Assembly (NCBI GenBank): GCA_035610835.1
Contig: CM069452.1
Coordinates: 65,010,919 to 65,074,918, forward strand
DNA from: Ophiura sarsii
Lineage: Eukaryota > Echinodermata > Ophiuroidea > Amphilepidida > Ophiuridae
Direction of reading: 5' to 3'
DNA length: 64,000 nucleotides
Under the pieces are notes generated by a model that worked only from the letters and a program-made list of their open reading frames with translations, did no database searches and was not told the DNA's origin. Each line of letters starts with the position of its first letter. The stretch's first letter is position 1. The translations under genes and the position numbers were made by a program. Below, one piece after another: positions 44,503 through 57,309 of this stretch.

Positions 44503-46612
44503 ATTTATTTATTTATTTATTTGAACATACACTTTTACAACAGTGGCACCCGTCTACCCGACGGTGCGTTCATATATACATACAATAATTGACAAAACGA
44601 AAGAACATTAATAATAATTATATAGTCATGTATACAATAGTCTCTAGACTCACTTTGAGTTCATAATATTACATCTAACAGCCCACGCGCGTTTAAGGTA
44701 TGATTTGCAGAATTGGTCAAGGATAACATATGCAGAACGGGCATCTTTAGTGTGTCTGTAAGGCGTGGTGATATTAATTGGACAACCGAGCATTATATAC
44801 AATTTTGAGTCCAGATTACTGATAATAAATTCCAGCCAAACATCACTAAAACCATTGTTGCATAGATTATTTTCGAGTTTGAGATATTCCTCGACCCTTA
44901 TCTCATTTAGTGATCTACATGTAAATAAGAAATGTCTTAAGTCTTCCATTGAATCATCCTTACAAAGCATACATTTACCATCCTTATTATTTGAAGACCA
45001 TTTGCGTATTCTATGTTCCAATGGAAGCGTGTTTGATCGCGCTTTGAATTTTAGACTACAACCAAAGAAATCAGTTTTGTCTAAAAGATAGTCTTCCAAT
45101 TGAACGGTGTTTTTAAACTGCAAATAGTCGCTAAGAGAAGATTTTTCCCTAACACTGTTACTCCATACATTGTGACAGACAATCTTATTAATGCGCTTAA
45201 ATGTGTTGACCCAGCGTGGACTTGTGGGGGCGTCATTAATAATGTATTCCATGTCGCATCTTTTAAGCGTATCTCTAATCGACGACAACCATTTGTACCT
45301 GATATGGTCCATGTCGCAGTTAAGATTCATTAGAGCGTTTAACATAAGTTTTGGCCAACGGTGCATCTCTAGATTAGAGAGTCGTGCAAGATACTTCATT
45401 CTGTGAACTTCTTGAAGGGAGGTGATGGGGTTCCATCCCAAGTCGCCATAGAGGGCTACGCCTGGCGTGTTACGGGGTGCCTTCAAGATATATCTTGCCA
45501 TTTGTAGCTGTAAGTTCTCTACTTTGTTGCTATCAGCCTTGCTACCACAAGTCCATACTGAGCATGCATAGTTAATAGAGGGAACCGCTAAAGATTTCCA
45601 AAGAATGTTACCATAATAAATCCTATTGAAATTATCGTGACTATCAACGATCGATTTTATATACGCGATCAACCTATTGCCTTTCTTAACAACTTCATTG
45701 ACATGAGTGTGATCAGACAAATTTCTTGAAATGTGGACCCCTAAGTATTTATAGTGATCGCACTCGGAAATCGATAGATTGCCTAGTTTCCAGAGTTTAG
45801 TTTTATCTGTACGTTTGCCTACCACCAATACCTTAGATTTATCAATATTAAAGTCTAATTTCCAGGTTCGTGAGAAAGTTGATGCAATGTCTAGCATCCT
45901 TTGCAATTCGACTGCGTTATCTGCTATGAGAACTACATCATCAGCCCAAAAAAGACAACCTGTTTGCACATTACATGTACGAACCCCCACCCCTTCTTTC
46001 CTTATGAGCCTAGCTAATTCATGTATGTAAATGCAGAATAAAATTGGTGAAAGCACACATCCCTGTTTTACACCTTCTTCCACCTCAAAAAAATCTGTAA
46101 TAAGATCACCAAACTTAACATTAGATTGAACATTCATATATAGACTACTAATAATTTTCCACATACTGCCCCGAATACCCAACTTCCATGCAAGTGATAA
46201 CAAACCGTCCCGCCAGACCGTATCAAAGGCTTTACTGAAATCTAGGAAGGCTAAATGTGTAGATTTGTTCTCAGCCAATCGCGTTGCTGCTATACTTTTC
46301 AGGGAAAAAATATGATCCTCGCATCTGTAATTCTTCCTAAAGCCTCCCTGTATTTCCGAAAGAAATTGGTGGTCTTCAACAAAACATGAAATTGATTTAG
46401 AAATTATACGATTAAACACTTTAGAAACACATGAAGTTAATGTGATACCCCTGTAGTTATTAAGATTACTCTTATTACCCTTTTTATGGATTGGTATAAT
46501 AATACCTTTGTTCCATTCTTGTGGCGTGCTTTCAAGCTGAACAAGTCTCTGGAAAAGTTGAAGGATTGATCTGTTGAGACCATCCCCGGTGGTGATTTAT
46601 TCAGTCTGTGTA
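44503..46612 (-). mobile_element. 5'-truncated LINE with 589-codon RT reading frame
   Basis: Non-LTR retrotransposon. The RT domain runs from a frameshifted N-terminal part near 46585 (GLNRSILQLFQRLVQLESTP, GIIIPIHKKGN, NYRGITLTSC) into a frame open from 46419 to 44650. Motifs: AFLDFSKAFDTVWRDGL, EEGVKQGCVLSPILF, catalytic FWADDVVLI (Asp-Asp kept), KYLGVHIS, and a C-terminal Cys/His segment (CMLCKDDSMEDLRHFLFTC). After the stop there is a short 3' UTR ending in (AAAT)4-5 at 44503-44522. No endonuclease remains. The clade (L2/CR1/I group) is not resolved. Such RTs copy element RNA at a nicked target; this copy cannot be autonomous. Confidence 0.9.
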
Positions 46613-46974
46613 ATACATTTTGTCTTTTCCCAACATATCAACATTCAATATATATACATGTATGACAAATCCAAGTTCCCAACCTCACCATTTGGGTGAA
46701 CATTTTCTCACAATAAACTTTTATACATATCTTTAGGCCATTGTTTTATAGCATTTAAATTCATTTGCCATCCAAGGAAAGAAGAAACACTTTAAGTTGA
46801 GTTACTTGTTCATACCAAGATTAGTGGATAACAAAGTACATGCTTTTCATTGTGTGTTTGGGTTTCCTTCTTATAGTAACTAGGACAACTTTTATCAAAA
46901 CACATGTCAAAACACATGTGTGCAAAGCTTCAATTTAATCTTCATCTCTTGCATATAATAAAACACATTTACAG

Positions 46975-47220
46975 GCTTAAACTTGTAAGTGAGATGTCAC
47001 AATTTGTTGATCTGAGGCATAGTTCAACTCAATTGAAAATAAAACCACTTCAATCTATCGAAAACAGGGCTGCTAGACTGATCTTTAAATCAAATTGGAG
47101 GGAACAATCTTTTTCAAAAGTGCAATATTCTGTATGTCATTTTCTTTGTGTATCTTATGCTGTATTATAATGTATATATGTGCAATGTATGTTTGAGTAC
47201 CAAATAAATTCAATTCAATC
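46975..47220 (+). mobile_element. LINE 3'-end fragment (CR1/Jockey-like)
   Basis: LKIKPLQSIENRAARLIFKS matches the 'lq.iqNrAaRli' C-terminal motif of CR1/Jockey-type RT proteins. It ends in a ACCAAATAAATTCAATTCAA tail. Only the last part survives. Confidence 0.65.
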
Positions 47221-47605
47221 AAACATGTTACATGTGACACCGTCAAACATACTTGCTTGATCTTATAAAAACTCATACTCAAAAGTCTGAAGATATATCT
47301 TTGATCATGTGTCGATAACCATCTTCTTGTTTCAAACAGAACTCATGTACATCGAATGGAGACAAAGCTTTCAACCATTCAACCACAGTAACTATCCACA
47401 TGTCACCTAACTTCAATATTTTTAAGGCAAACTAAAAACGTAACTTTTTCCTAAGTAATATTGGTTGATGCTTTATGTTAGATTTTAAAAATATTTCATG
47501 TTTTAGTTTACATTGTAATTATAAGATTGTAAATTTTAGATGTACATTGCAGATTAAGATGTGGCCTGAAGTCATTTTTTGTTAATTGCTTTGATCATTC
47601 TATGC

Positions 47606-47972
47606 TTAAAGGGGGCATTAAGAGATGTGGTGGAGGCAGCGCCCTCAATTACAAAAATGTATGATAAAAACTGGGATTTGTATATTTTTACAATTGTATT
47701 ACATGCATGAACTTATACCTATAAGGATTAAGAAAAATCAGCCCTCTTTTTACAACAAAACGTCGATTCAAAAATGCTGGTAGAGCCACAACCAGCATTT
47801 TACATGGTTAGGGGTGGTATTCCAACATATTTAAAACATTGCTTTATTCTAGTTTTGCCGGGTTTTATTTTAGTAGAAACAACAGTAATGGCAATTGTCA
47901 ATGTTCATCTTGAATTCTGAAGTAAATTAATTAAAATTTAAAAAATTCAACATGACATTGCGTCCCTTTAAT
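47606..47972. mobile_element. Possible TTAA-type MITE
   Basis: CTTAAAGGGGGCATTAAGAG on the left and ATTGCGTCCCTTTAAT on the right give a weak inverted repeat next to TTAA. Similar to 29861-30186 but more eroded. Confidence 0.4.
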
Positions 47973-48604
47973 AGCAGTAAGTTATAGGCGCTAACATCTA
48001 AAATTAAAAAATGAAGTCATTTGCTTATTTGCGCATTGTGAACCCTCAGCAGATCTTCTTTGGTGAATCTGTAGTATAGCTTGCGCTTGTTAACCTTACT
48101 GTACATGCTGAAATAATGCTTGCAAATAAAAGGGGTAGCATGAGATCAGTTAAAAGACACTGTTTAAAATTGCCCCATATAATAAGTGTATTTTTAAAAA
48201 AAGCAAGTAACCGCATTGAAATCAGAGAGTATCATTGGAGATGTTAGCACAAAATTAATTTTAAGCTTTGTCAAAAGTTGCAGGCTTTTCTTCATGAAAC
48301 TTTGAAAAACTCAAAACACTGTTGGATGCCTACGTGTATCCATTATCACTAACCTTTAATTACACAATTAATCGAACAAAAACTTATCAAAGAAGGGCAA
48401 AAATTGTTTTAAAAAGTTGTATCACAGCATACAGTCTTTTACACAATTAATCGAACAAAATTTATCAAAGAAGGGTCAAAATTGTTTTAAAAAGTTGTAT
48501 CACAGCATACAGTCTATTTATATGATGATGCAGCAGGTCTATCCCTTGCCATTTATGGTAAGAGGGGCAGGATTCAGCTTGGCATTTGCACTCAGAACTG
48601 AATA

Positions 48605-48645
48605 ATGTCCGTCCGTGACAAAATTTGTGTCCGTCCGTGACAACT
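48605..48645 (-). repeat. Inverted GTCACGGACGGAC motif pair
   Basis: TGTCCGTCCGTGACAA occurs twice in tandem here, the reverse complement of the motif cluster at 43989-44400. A diverged plus-strand copy (GTCACGGTCGGAC) is at 48786. Confidence 0.7.
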
Positions 48646-49395
48646 TATAATCACTGATTTAACTTATTTATTGACGCCATTGTTAAGTTTCATTTCTACA
48701 TGGGAAAGGGGGTACATAGGGGAGATAGCTCACTATGTTTTTATTTTTTCTCTCTTTCCTTGAAAAAAGTTGAAAAACGTTAAAACTTTTTTTGCGTCAC
48801 GGTCGGACAGCTCTGCATCAAAAAGGTATCACAAGGGCAGGGTAATTACTTCCCAGAACTTTTTTCTAAAATATATTTCTTATTTAATGGATAAATGTGC
48901 CATCTATCAATTTTTAAATTAAAAAAATTGAAAATGTTTCATTAACATAAAATATGGCAAGGTCAACTTCTACTGAGAGTGTCCGTCTACACGCATCTTG
49001 TTTCTACCCCTTGGGCAATAATGAACTGTTCCGAAAACTTTTTCGATTTTTTTTTCTTTTTTTCGAATGCAGTTTCAGTTAGCCAAGATGTTGTCCAATA
49101 TTGTACATTTCAATATCAATATCAAAAAGTAATTTTTTTTACACCAAATGTGAACCTTGAACCGATCACCCTCTATGGTATTTCAAAAGATAGAGATTGG
49201 CTAAAAAAGAACGATCAAAACATACACAATTCATGTTGCGTTTGCTCCCGAGAGTCGGGTGTTAATTAATAGCAATTTCTCATTTTGAAATGCTTGATAT
49301 TTAAAAGAAATTGTTACGTGCTCATACACCACTGACTGTATCGCACATTTCACTAATAATTATCGCATCCACCCATGCATTCTTTGTTGTTTTAG

Positions 49396-49720
49396 AACCA
49401 GCAGCAGAACCAGAAAAGCCCCCACCAACAGACGCAGAAATTGAACAAGAACTAAACAAGAGACAGAAGGAACTGACACAAGAGAAAAATCATTTGTCAT
49501 CACGCCTAGAGTCATACAAAAAAAAGTCCAGAATATGGAACAAGAGTTAACAGACATGAAGGGCGAGCTGGACACACTGAAGGAAGCGATAGGGCTACCA
49601 ACAAGCTCGGAATCACATCATTGTCGTACGAAGTCCTTACTAAGTGGCATTAAAGCAGATGCAAAAGTGTTTCTACTCAATAATGGACCTTCTACTGACC
49701 TTCCGAATGATGTGATTTGA
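49396..49720 (+). CDS. Last exon of a coiled-coil protein, one-base frameshift
   Basis: After a TTGTTTTAG acceptor the plus strand encodes a Pro/Glu segment (PAAEPEKPPPTDAEIEQEL), then a heptad-like coil (NKRQKELTQEKNHLSSRLES). The frame breaks in an A8 run at 49518-49525 and continues as MEQELTDMKGELDTLKEAIG to a TGA at 49718-49720. One extra A would make the coil continuous. The rest of the protein was not found upstream, and the family is not identified. The frame break means it may be a pseudogene or a base error. Confidence 0.55.
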
Positions 49721-50545
49721 ATTTAAGAAGGTGAACTCATCTACGATAAGATATACCCGAAAAAAGGAGTACGACACAATCACCGGAAGATGTGTATGAA
49801 TTAAGTAATACGAAGTGACCAATGGTAATCATCTCGGAGATGACTCCATCTTATATATTTCGGTGACATCGCCATATTAGGGATAAGGTCAATGAATGAA
49901 CTTTGTCTTATCATATCCTGAATTAGATTGTTGTATGGCATCCTTACTTGCCACTTATATGCTGCTAACACTATAAACAATTACTGAAAGCGGTCAATGG
50001 ATCCACGACATATCCTGGATGTAGTCAGACTCACGCGGGCGCACTTATGATCAGCTCGTTGCGCTTGCGCATGCTTCACAAAATACCGGTAACCAATCAG
50101 ATCCGTGAGGACGAGTTTACGTCATGCGCATCATGGACGTAAGTTTTACTGTATTGGGATGATGAATGTTCAACCTCATACGGCGGGCGTCCATTGTTTT
50201 TAAGATCCTTTATTATCCGAAACCTAATAGCAAACTTGTCTTCTGTTTAAACCGTTTACCTATTCAACATTCCATATATTTGGCAGGTACATTTAGCCTA
50301 TACATTTAGCGCAGTTTAACCACGCAGAGAAATACAGCATATTAGTAGGACGCGTGCCGAGAGAATACTTATTTCGTTGAATTGTTAACGACGATGCCGC
50401 GTTTCCGTGAAATTTGGTTGTAGATGTAGATCTCTATTTGGAATGTGATAACGCACATGATATTCAGAAATTTCACATTCATATTAATAAATACATTTCT
50501 TAGGAAGCACCCATGATAACCGCACTTGGCAATTATAATTTCCCA

Positions 50546-50617
50546 CTGTCCGTTCTGTATGCCCTATATCGCAATCATTGAATTTGTGAGAACCTCTGTC
50601 CGTTCTGTATGCCCTAT
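50546..50617. repeat. 22-bp direct repeat at LINE 3' end
   Basis: CTGTCCGTTCTGTATGCCCT followed by AT occurs at 50546 and again at 50596, ending exactly where the LINE's (ATG)n tail starts. Confidence 0.85.
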
Positions 50618-53390
50618 CATCATCATCATCGGTCGTCCTTGGACGGAATATTGGAAGCAGCAGTTACAAATTTCCTCCAAGCAAGTTTATCCAACATAAG
50701 CTGTTGAACTTCATTGGGTTCAAGATCAAGGTCCTTTGAGATGCTGTCAGGATAGGTGGTGGATCTCCTGCCACGGGATGAATGGCCTTCACTTGGAGTC
50801 CAGAAAAGCACTCGGGAGACAGGTTGATCGGATGCTCGTAGGCAGTGTCCAGCAAACTGGAGCCGTCGCTTCCTTACTGAGTTAGCCAGCGGAGGAATTT
50901 CACCATACACCTCTTCATTAGTTTTGTGGTCTCTCCAACTGATGTTAAGGACTCTCCTCAGCAACTGTGTGTAGCATCCATTTATTCTGTCCTCAAAAGT
51001 CTTTGTAACTGTCCATGTCTCTGAACCATATAGTAGAATACTTTCCACGCAAGCTCGGAAAAACTTGATTTTAGTTGGCCTATCAAGTTTAGATTTCCAT
51101 ATCTTCTCCAGCTTGTTGCATGCAACCCAGGCTTGAGCTTTCCGGCACTTGAAGTCATGGAAAGAGTCTGGCATTGACGATCCTAGGTACTTAAACTCCT
51201 TGATGTTGTCAAGTTTGGCACCACTCAGAGTTGTGACATTTGTGGAGGATGGGATGCCGACTAGCAGAGTCTTGGTTTTTCCAACATTAAGGTGCAGGCC
51301 AACACAGTTTGAAGCTTCTTCGATATGCTGTAGCAGAATTTCAGCTGACTCAATGGATGAAGACAAGAGTGCTATGTCATCAGCGAAGTCCAAATCATGA
51401 AGGCGTAGCTCTGGATGACGTCTACTCTTCCTTCTCTCAAGAACGATCCCGGTGGATTGGTTGATGTCCTTCAAGGCATGCCGCATGATGTAATCTACTA
51501 CCACTATGAAGAGGAATGGAGCAAGGGTGTCTCCTTGTAGAACTCCAGCCAGAATCTCGAAAGGTTCGGTATCACCGTCTGCAGATATCACTAAGGCAGA
51601 TGAATCTGTGTAGATAGCCTTGATTGCATCAATGATGACTCCTGGAATACCATACGCATGTAGGATTTGGAACATCCGTTCACGATGGATCGAATCGAAA
51701 GCTTTTGAGTAATCTATGAATACTACTGCCAGAGGAAGATTCTTTGTCTTCATGCCTTCAATGATACGTCTCAGAGCCAGTATTTGAGAGACGGTTGATC
51801 TATGCTGTCTGAAGCCATTCTGGTTCCAACGCAGCAAGGGGTCAACAAATGGTCTTATCCTGTTTAATACCATCCTGTTGAAGAGCTTGGCTGCAATACT
51901 GGTAAGGGTGATGCCCCTGTAGTTGGTTGGTTTTGATAGGTCCCCTTTCTTTGGGATGGGAATGATTCCACCTGTTGACCATTGCTTAGGTTTCTCTTGG
52001 TGTAGCAGAAGATTGTTGCACAGATGAAGAAGGTGGGGTTTAAAGGTGTCCGACTTCCAGAGCTCAAGTGGAATGCTGTCCAGTCCTAAGGCACCTCCTG
52101 GTTTTGACTGTGAAAGCGCTTCTTCCATATCAGCTAACGTAAATTCTGAGGTTGAGATTGGTAGTGTATCATCAACCACCTTGGAGATGGTGAAGTCTCT
52201 GTCTGGTACTGTTGGTGGTTTCCCAAGAAGAGTAGAGAAATGCTTCAACCATGAACCTTTCCTGTCATCTGGCGTTCCTGAGAGCATAGATCGCTTGCTA
52301 TCCTTTCTTCCACTGATGTCGTCCACAATTTTCCAAGCAGTGCTGTGTTTGCTGGAGAGAGAAGCTTGTTGTACCTGCTCGATGCTGGACTCCAGTAATG
52401 CTTTCTCCTCTGCTATGTACGCATCTGTCAACTTTTGTTTGGCCATGTTTTTATCCACCTTGGTTGACGAGATGTAGGCTTCTCTTGCCGCTTTTACTTT
52501 CTGGGTCTGTGATATGCTCTTGAAAGTATTCCTTGGTTTCTTGGGCAAGATTTCCTCTGCTGCCTTGATGCAGGAAGATTGGAGGAGGTCGTACTTCTCT
52601 TGGAATGGCATGGTGCTCTTCTCTTGGGCCAAAGGATCAAAGAAGTTGGATACTTTGATGGTATATTCATCCTGGAGGTCTCTGTTGAAACACAGTGCTT
52701 TGAAGTTCAAGGACCGTGCTGCATTAGGCGGCTTCTTCTTTGGAGCACGCAGACGTAGCTTTACCATCGCTGTGATGATTCTGTGGTCAGACCCCACTGT
52801 TACAAAGGTGTTGTATGCCTCTACATTTTGCACAGAGTTTACCCATTTCTTCCTCACCAGAATGAAGTCCAGTTGTGCCTTTGTGGTGTTTGGGTACTGG
52901 AATGTCCACAGCTTCCTGCTCGGCTTCCTGAACTTGGTATTTGTGACAACAAGATCGAAGCTGTTGACAAAATCTAGAAGAAGGATGCCATTCCGATTGG
53001 TGGAATCATGGTAAGAGAATAGAACTTCGCCTGTACCAAGTTTTGCATTGAAGTCGCCACCAATCAAAACCATGTTGTGTGCGGGGATGTCTCTCATCGC
53101 ATCTGAGAGGTTCTTGTAAAAGGCGATTACATCCTCTTCTTTGGAGCAGTTTGTAGGGCTGTAGCAGCACATGATGGTTGTGGCTGGATTCCCTGTGAAG
53201 GAGGCAGTAATGATCCTATCAGAGTGTTTCTTGACCTCAGTAAGACATTTCATGGTGTAGTGGCTCATCAGTAATCCTATCCCACCAATAGCAGCTCCAC
53301 TCTTATTCCTTGTTGCTGAGGATGTTACCAAGGTGTACTTTTCAGATACCTTTGTATAATCTATGTCAGCATCGTGTACCATTCGCAATA
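50617..53390 (-). mobile_element. RTE-like LINE, 5'-truncated, 920-codon frame
   Basis: A single uninterrupted frame from 53388 to 50626 encodes an AP-type endonuclease followed by reverse transcriptase. Endonuclease motifs: IMCCYSPTNCSKEED, VLIGGDFNAKLG, QLDFILVRKKW, VGSDHRII. RT motifs: NYRGITLTSIAAKLFNRMVL, AVVFIDYSKAFDSIHRE, GVLQGDTLAPFLF, catalytic LDFADDIALL, FKYLGSS, then LLYGSETWTVTKTFEDRING and RKRRLQFAGHCLRASDQPVS. The first endonuclease strands with the expected Asn and Glu residues are absent, and an in-frame stop lies just upstream. The 3' end is a (ATG)4-5 tail, usual for RTE elements. The long intact frame indicates recent insertion. Such elements encode the nick-and-copy machinery of target-primed reverse transcription. 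Confidence 0.93.
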
Positions 53391-54448
53391 ATTACTTTGA
53401 GAACCAATGAATCACAAAACATATAGCTCTTAAGTCGTTAAGAATTGCTAATAAATTGCTTGGAATGAAATTGCATGTGCCACTAATCCATCTCATCTTT
53501 TAAACATTGCATTTTTTCATTGATTCATTCTGAAAAGTGTGATAAATTGGTAAATAATGTGAATTTCTTATTGATATTTTATGGCATAAAAGTGTATTTA
53601 AGTGTCCTTTCACTGTCTTAATTCCATGTAAATCTAACCCCGGCCCCGCACATTTTAAGATACAACTTGTTGAAGCGAGGCATGTCAGAAACTGCTGCCC
53701 CCATTAGTCTTTGGAAATACCGCCCATGCAATGCATTTGCCGTTCGGGCCTTACATTTTACAGGTCAAAGGTTTTTTGTGTGGAGATTTTGATAAATATA
53801 ACCATGAAGCTCAATATCAGTCAAAAATAATAACCTTCATTTTTTTTTCAATTTACAATATAACAATTTTTAGCAAAACTAACAAATAAAGGCATTTTTT
53901 CATAATTTTCGCCATTATTTTAAAACTGCACCACTTTCAATTTTCACATCCACCCTAGCGATGACCCCTAAGTATTAACCTATCTCATACAAGTGAAAGT
54001 TTTCTTCTAGCCTTCCACTTAACCCTGCACCTTAAGTGACGCACCATTAGATATCCAGGGGTGGGGTGGGGTGGGGGGGGGGGGGGGGGGTGGGGTGGGG
54101 TGGGGGGGGGGGGGCATGAAGTTTAAAAAAAACCTTTACCCACCTGCAGTAAAAAAAAGAAAATCCACTTACATAAAAGATAATCTGCTCATGGTAAAAA
54201 AGAAATAAAATGACCTGCTCATGGTAAAATATAATATATATATATATATATATATATCACCCCCTTCTCAATTGGCAAAAATATAAAGTGCTACTTTACA
54301 AAAATGCCTAATCAATGCATCAACACAATCATTACTGTATCAAAGCTGGTAAAATACTTGTTTCAACAAATATGCTCTCTAGACAATAGCATTTTCATCA
54401 CGTTTATAGTCTGTATCGAAATGATTGTAACCCAACATCTATCCAACA
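53391..54448. other. No gene; simple repeats
   Basis: AT-rich sequence with a G-rich block at 54059-54115 and (AT)n at about 54232-54257. Nothing coding was seen. Confidence 0.6.
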
Positions 54449-54548
54449 NNNNNNNNNNNNNNNNNNNNNNNNNNNNNNNNNNNNNNNNNNNNNNNNNNNN
54501 NNNNNNNNNNNNNNNNNNNNNNNNNNNNNNNNNNNNNNNNNNNNNNNN
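54449..54548. other. Assembly gap (100 N)
   Basis: Exactly 100 N, flanked by AT-rich sequence. Confidence 0.99.
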
Positions 54549-55140
54549 TGTCGAAAAAATTAATACACCAGTAAAAATAATTAAGTCCTTATAAGCGGGA
54601 TAAATTGTTTAGCGTCCTCCCCGCTTCAATTTTTTTCTTCTTTTATCTATATTATTTATAGTCATAACTTTTTGTGTTCAGGTGTTTCAGAGTTTTAGAT
54701 GTCTGTAACAGCTTTGTTTCTTTCTTGTGTGCAGTTTTGTGGTGCTCTCTCCGCCTACCATGAAATAAAAAAGTTTAGAGGTCGGGCCTCCTCTTTATAT
54801 TATTAAGGTTCGCAAAGTTTATCGCTAATAAGGGCGGTTTTGCGCTAAATAGTTTTTTAAAAATACTTTGCCTTATAAGAATAATATGTTGTAATAGATA
54901 TAAACATGTCGAGAGACAACAAATAAATAAATATGTATACATATTCATACCTAGGCCTAGTGGTACATTTTTTGTTCGAACTTAGATTGCATTTTAAAAA
55001 GTGGGGCGAAGAGATACACATGCTCCGAGCCTATAAAATTAATAGGCAACAAAAAATGGTGAAATCGTCGCCGTAACAGGGGTGAGCCTCTCGCCTCGCC
55101 CCTTGACGCGTACATCCCCGTAAGACACTTTTGCCCAAGG

Positions 55141-55144
55141 GGGG

Positions 55145-55175
<31 letters not shown>

Positions 55176-55465
55176 AGGGGCGTTTTCACCTAAAATTTTC
55201 GTAAAAGGCTGCCCCAAATTTTTTCCAAGTCAGTCACCTCGTGAATTTCACGTAAGTGGGGGGGGGGGGGGGGGTAGAAGTCAAAAAAAATCGCACGGAC
55301 ACAGAATTTAGCAGTCCAAAAAGCACTGTAGTCAATGTTTTATGAGTAGTTTTACTATACTATCATTGATATTTGAAACTAAGAAAAACGCAATTTTTAC
55401 CTTAAAAAAAAAAGGGGAAAAAAGAAGAAGATTTTCAAGGAGGGGGGGGGGGGGGGGGGGGGGAT
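55141..55465. repeat. Poly(G) tract cluster
   Basis: G runs at about 55141-55180, 55257-55274 and 55440-55463, within 325 bp. They produce the false poly-Pro/poly-Gly reading frames here. Confidence 0.9.
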
Positions 55466-56832
55466 CGCAACCGTCGCCCCCATCTGACGGGCCTGGCGTA
55501 TATATAAATGTGGTAATGGAAGTCAAGTTAAATATTTAGTGTTAGCAGGTCGAGACAAAAATAATTTAATGAGCTACACCATAACGCGGGAGGTCGCCCT
55601 CCCCCTCCTCCTTTTGGTGGGGTTGGACACCCTGCTCCATCTGGTCGGAACAGGGTTGCCAAACATACTTTTAGTATCAATCAAGCTCTTGCAAACGATA
55701 TGTAGCATTATAGTTACGTCACTTTAGTTATAAAATGTTCAAACAAAGATATTCATAGAAAATCGTTCAAATATCGTCATTCCGCAGTCAATCCAAACCC
55801 CACTATGGATGATATACAAGAATCGATAGTTCGAGGAAGGCGTTTTGATAATAAATATGACAGAAAAATCATAAAAGTAATTCTTATTGATCCGTGACTT
55901 AGTAAACCATGCCATGAGTAAACTCAATAATTAGCACTCATTCAAGATTTCAATCCATCTCACATCAGACGCAATTTGTCATCTCAAGTGGATCATCCTG
56001 CTTCGCCGCGATAATTCCATTTTGACTCCCCCTCGTCCACTTCTCCAGATAAAGGGGGCGGGAACCCGTTCATTGTCTGTTCATTGTAGTCCGTCATCCA
56101 GCACGTTTACCTCTTTATAATTTCAATAGCCGTCCCCGCCCTCTTTATAAAACCCCTTTTACCGCTATTGTCGCATGGCGGCTCATCTCCCGTCAATCTT
56201 CCTGATGTAGAATGCTGATGAATTGATTACTGTCAGTCATTTTACGCAATGAGAGTTTACAAATCAACAATCACAAAAACCAATACCACGGATGCCAGCG
56301 TGCTTATAAGCATTTTTAATAACAATTGTAATCTATAATATTTTTATAAACCGGTTGAGGAAATTCCACTAACTACATACTTCAGAAATAAATACCCGTC
56401 TACTTTATCTCTAGCTTTTAGGCTAGAAATCATGATTGATCGAATCCAAAATCAGAATTTCATTGTATTTATATTTGAAAAATGCTCCGTTTTTTTACTC
56501 TTCTTCTTGTATTTTATAAATATATGCTTCAATCCAAGTTTTCATATTATGTCAAGCTCTAATAACGTTGTGCAAATCGGGTCAAACATTTAAAAACATC
56601 AATTTGTACCTTTCCAGAGTATTAAATTATACATTTATTTAATAATAACTATAATGATAATAATAATATTGGTCATATTTGAATTTTATATTTCTTGTTT
56701 GTTTATTCAATTACCTCGTTGTTTATACAAAAAATTAAATGATCTTATACAATTTATAGTAGGCATATAAAACTATTTTGACAGTTTCCTCCATAGAGAA
56801 TGTGTTCTGAAGAAGAAGAACAAATAAAACAA

Positions 56833-57233
56833 AGTGGCGTAGTTAGGTTTTTCATATTGAGGGGGGGGGGGGGGGGGGGGCGGGGGGGGGGGGCGGGGGG
56901 GGGGGGAAGAAATGAAAGTGAACCGACGAGATTGTTTTGACTAAAGAAATGCGCGCCTCGCTAACATTTTCCGACATTACACTTGTTTCGACTAAAAATA
57001 TTGCATTTTAAGGACATATCCGCGCGTAGCGCGAGAAAAATGTTCATCTGTGTACTTTTGACCCAGGATATATAATTAGAGCGTCCTTGCTTTTGACCAT
57101 CATAATTCCATGATTCCTCTTGTCAAACGAACCCGGGACAGTGCCAACCGACACGACGTTCAATATTAGGGGGTGGGGGCGGGGGGGGGGGGGGGTCGCC
57201 CCCTCGCCCCCTCTGACTACGCCACTGTTCTTA
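56833..57233. mobile_element. hAT-like MITE with poly(G) near both ends
   Basis: Left GTGGCGTAGTTAGG and right CTGACTACGCCACTG form inverted repeats of the CAGTGGCGTAG type, known from hAT-like elements in many animals (from memory). Long G runs sit just inside both ends. About 400 bp, no transposase. Confidence 0.7.
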
Positions 57234-57309
57234 ATGATAAAGGTTACCCCTTTTTCTTTTTCAAAATAGCTGTCTTTTTCTTTATTTATTTAATAAATTA
57301 TCAAATAAG

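Noticed and set aside
52046..53014. Plus-strand frames of 143 and 166 codons
   Set aside because: Antisense shadows of the RTE-like LINE frame.
54957..55217. Proline-rich minus-strand frame
   Set aside because: Created by a poly(G) tract; no other support.
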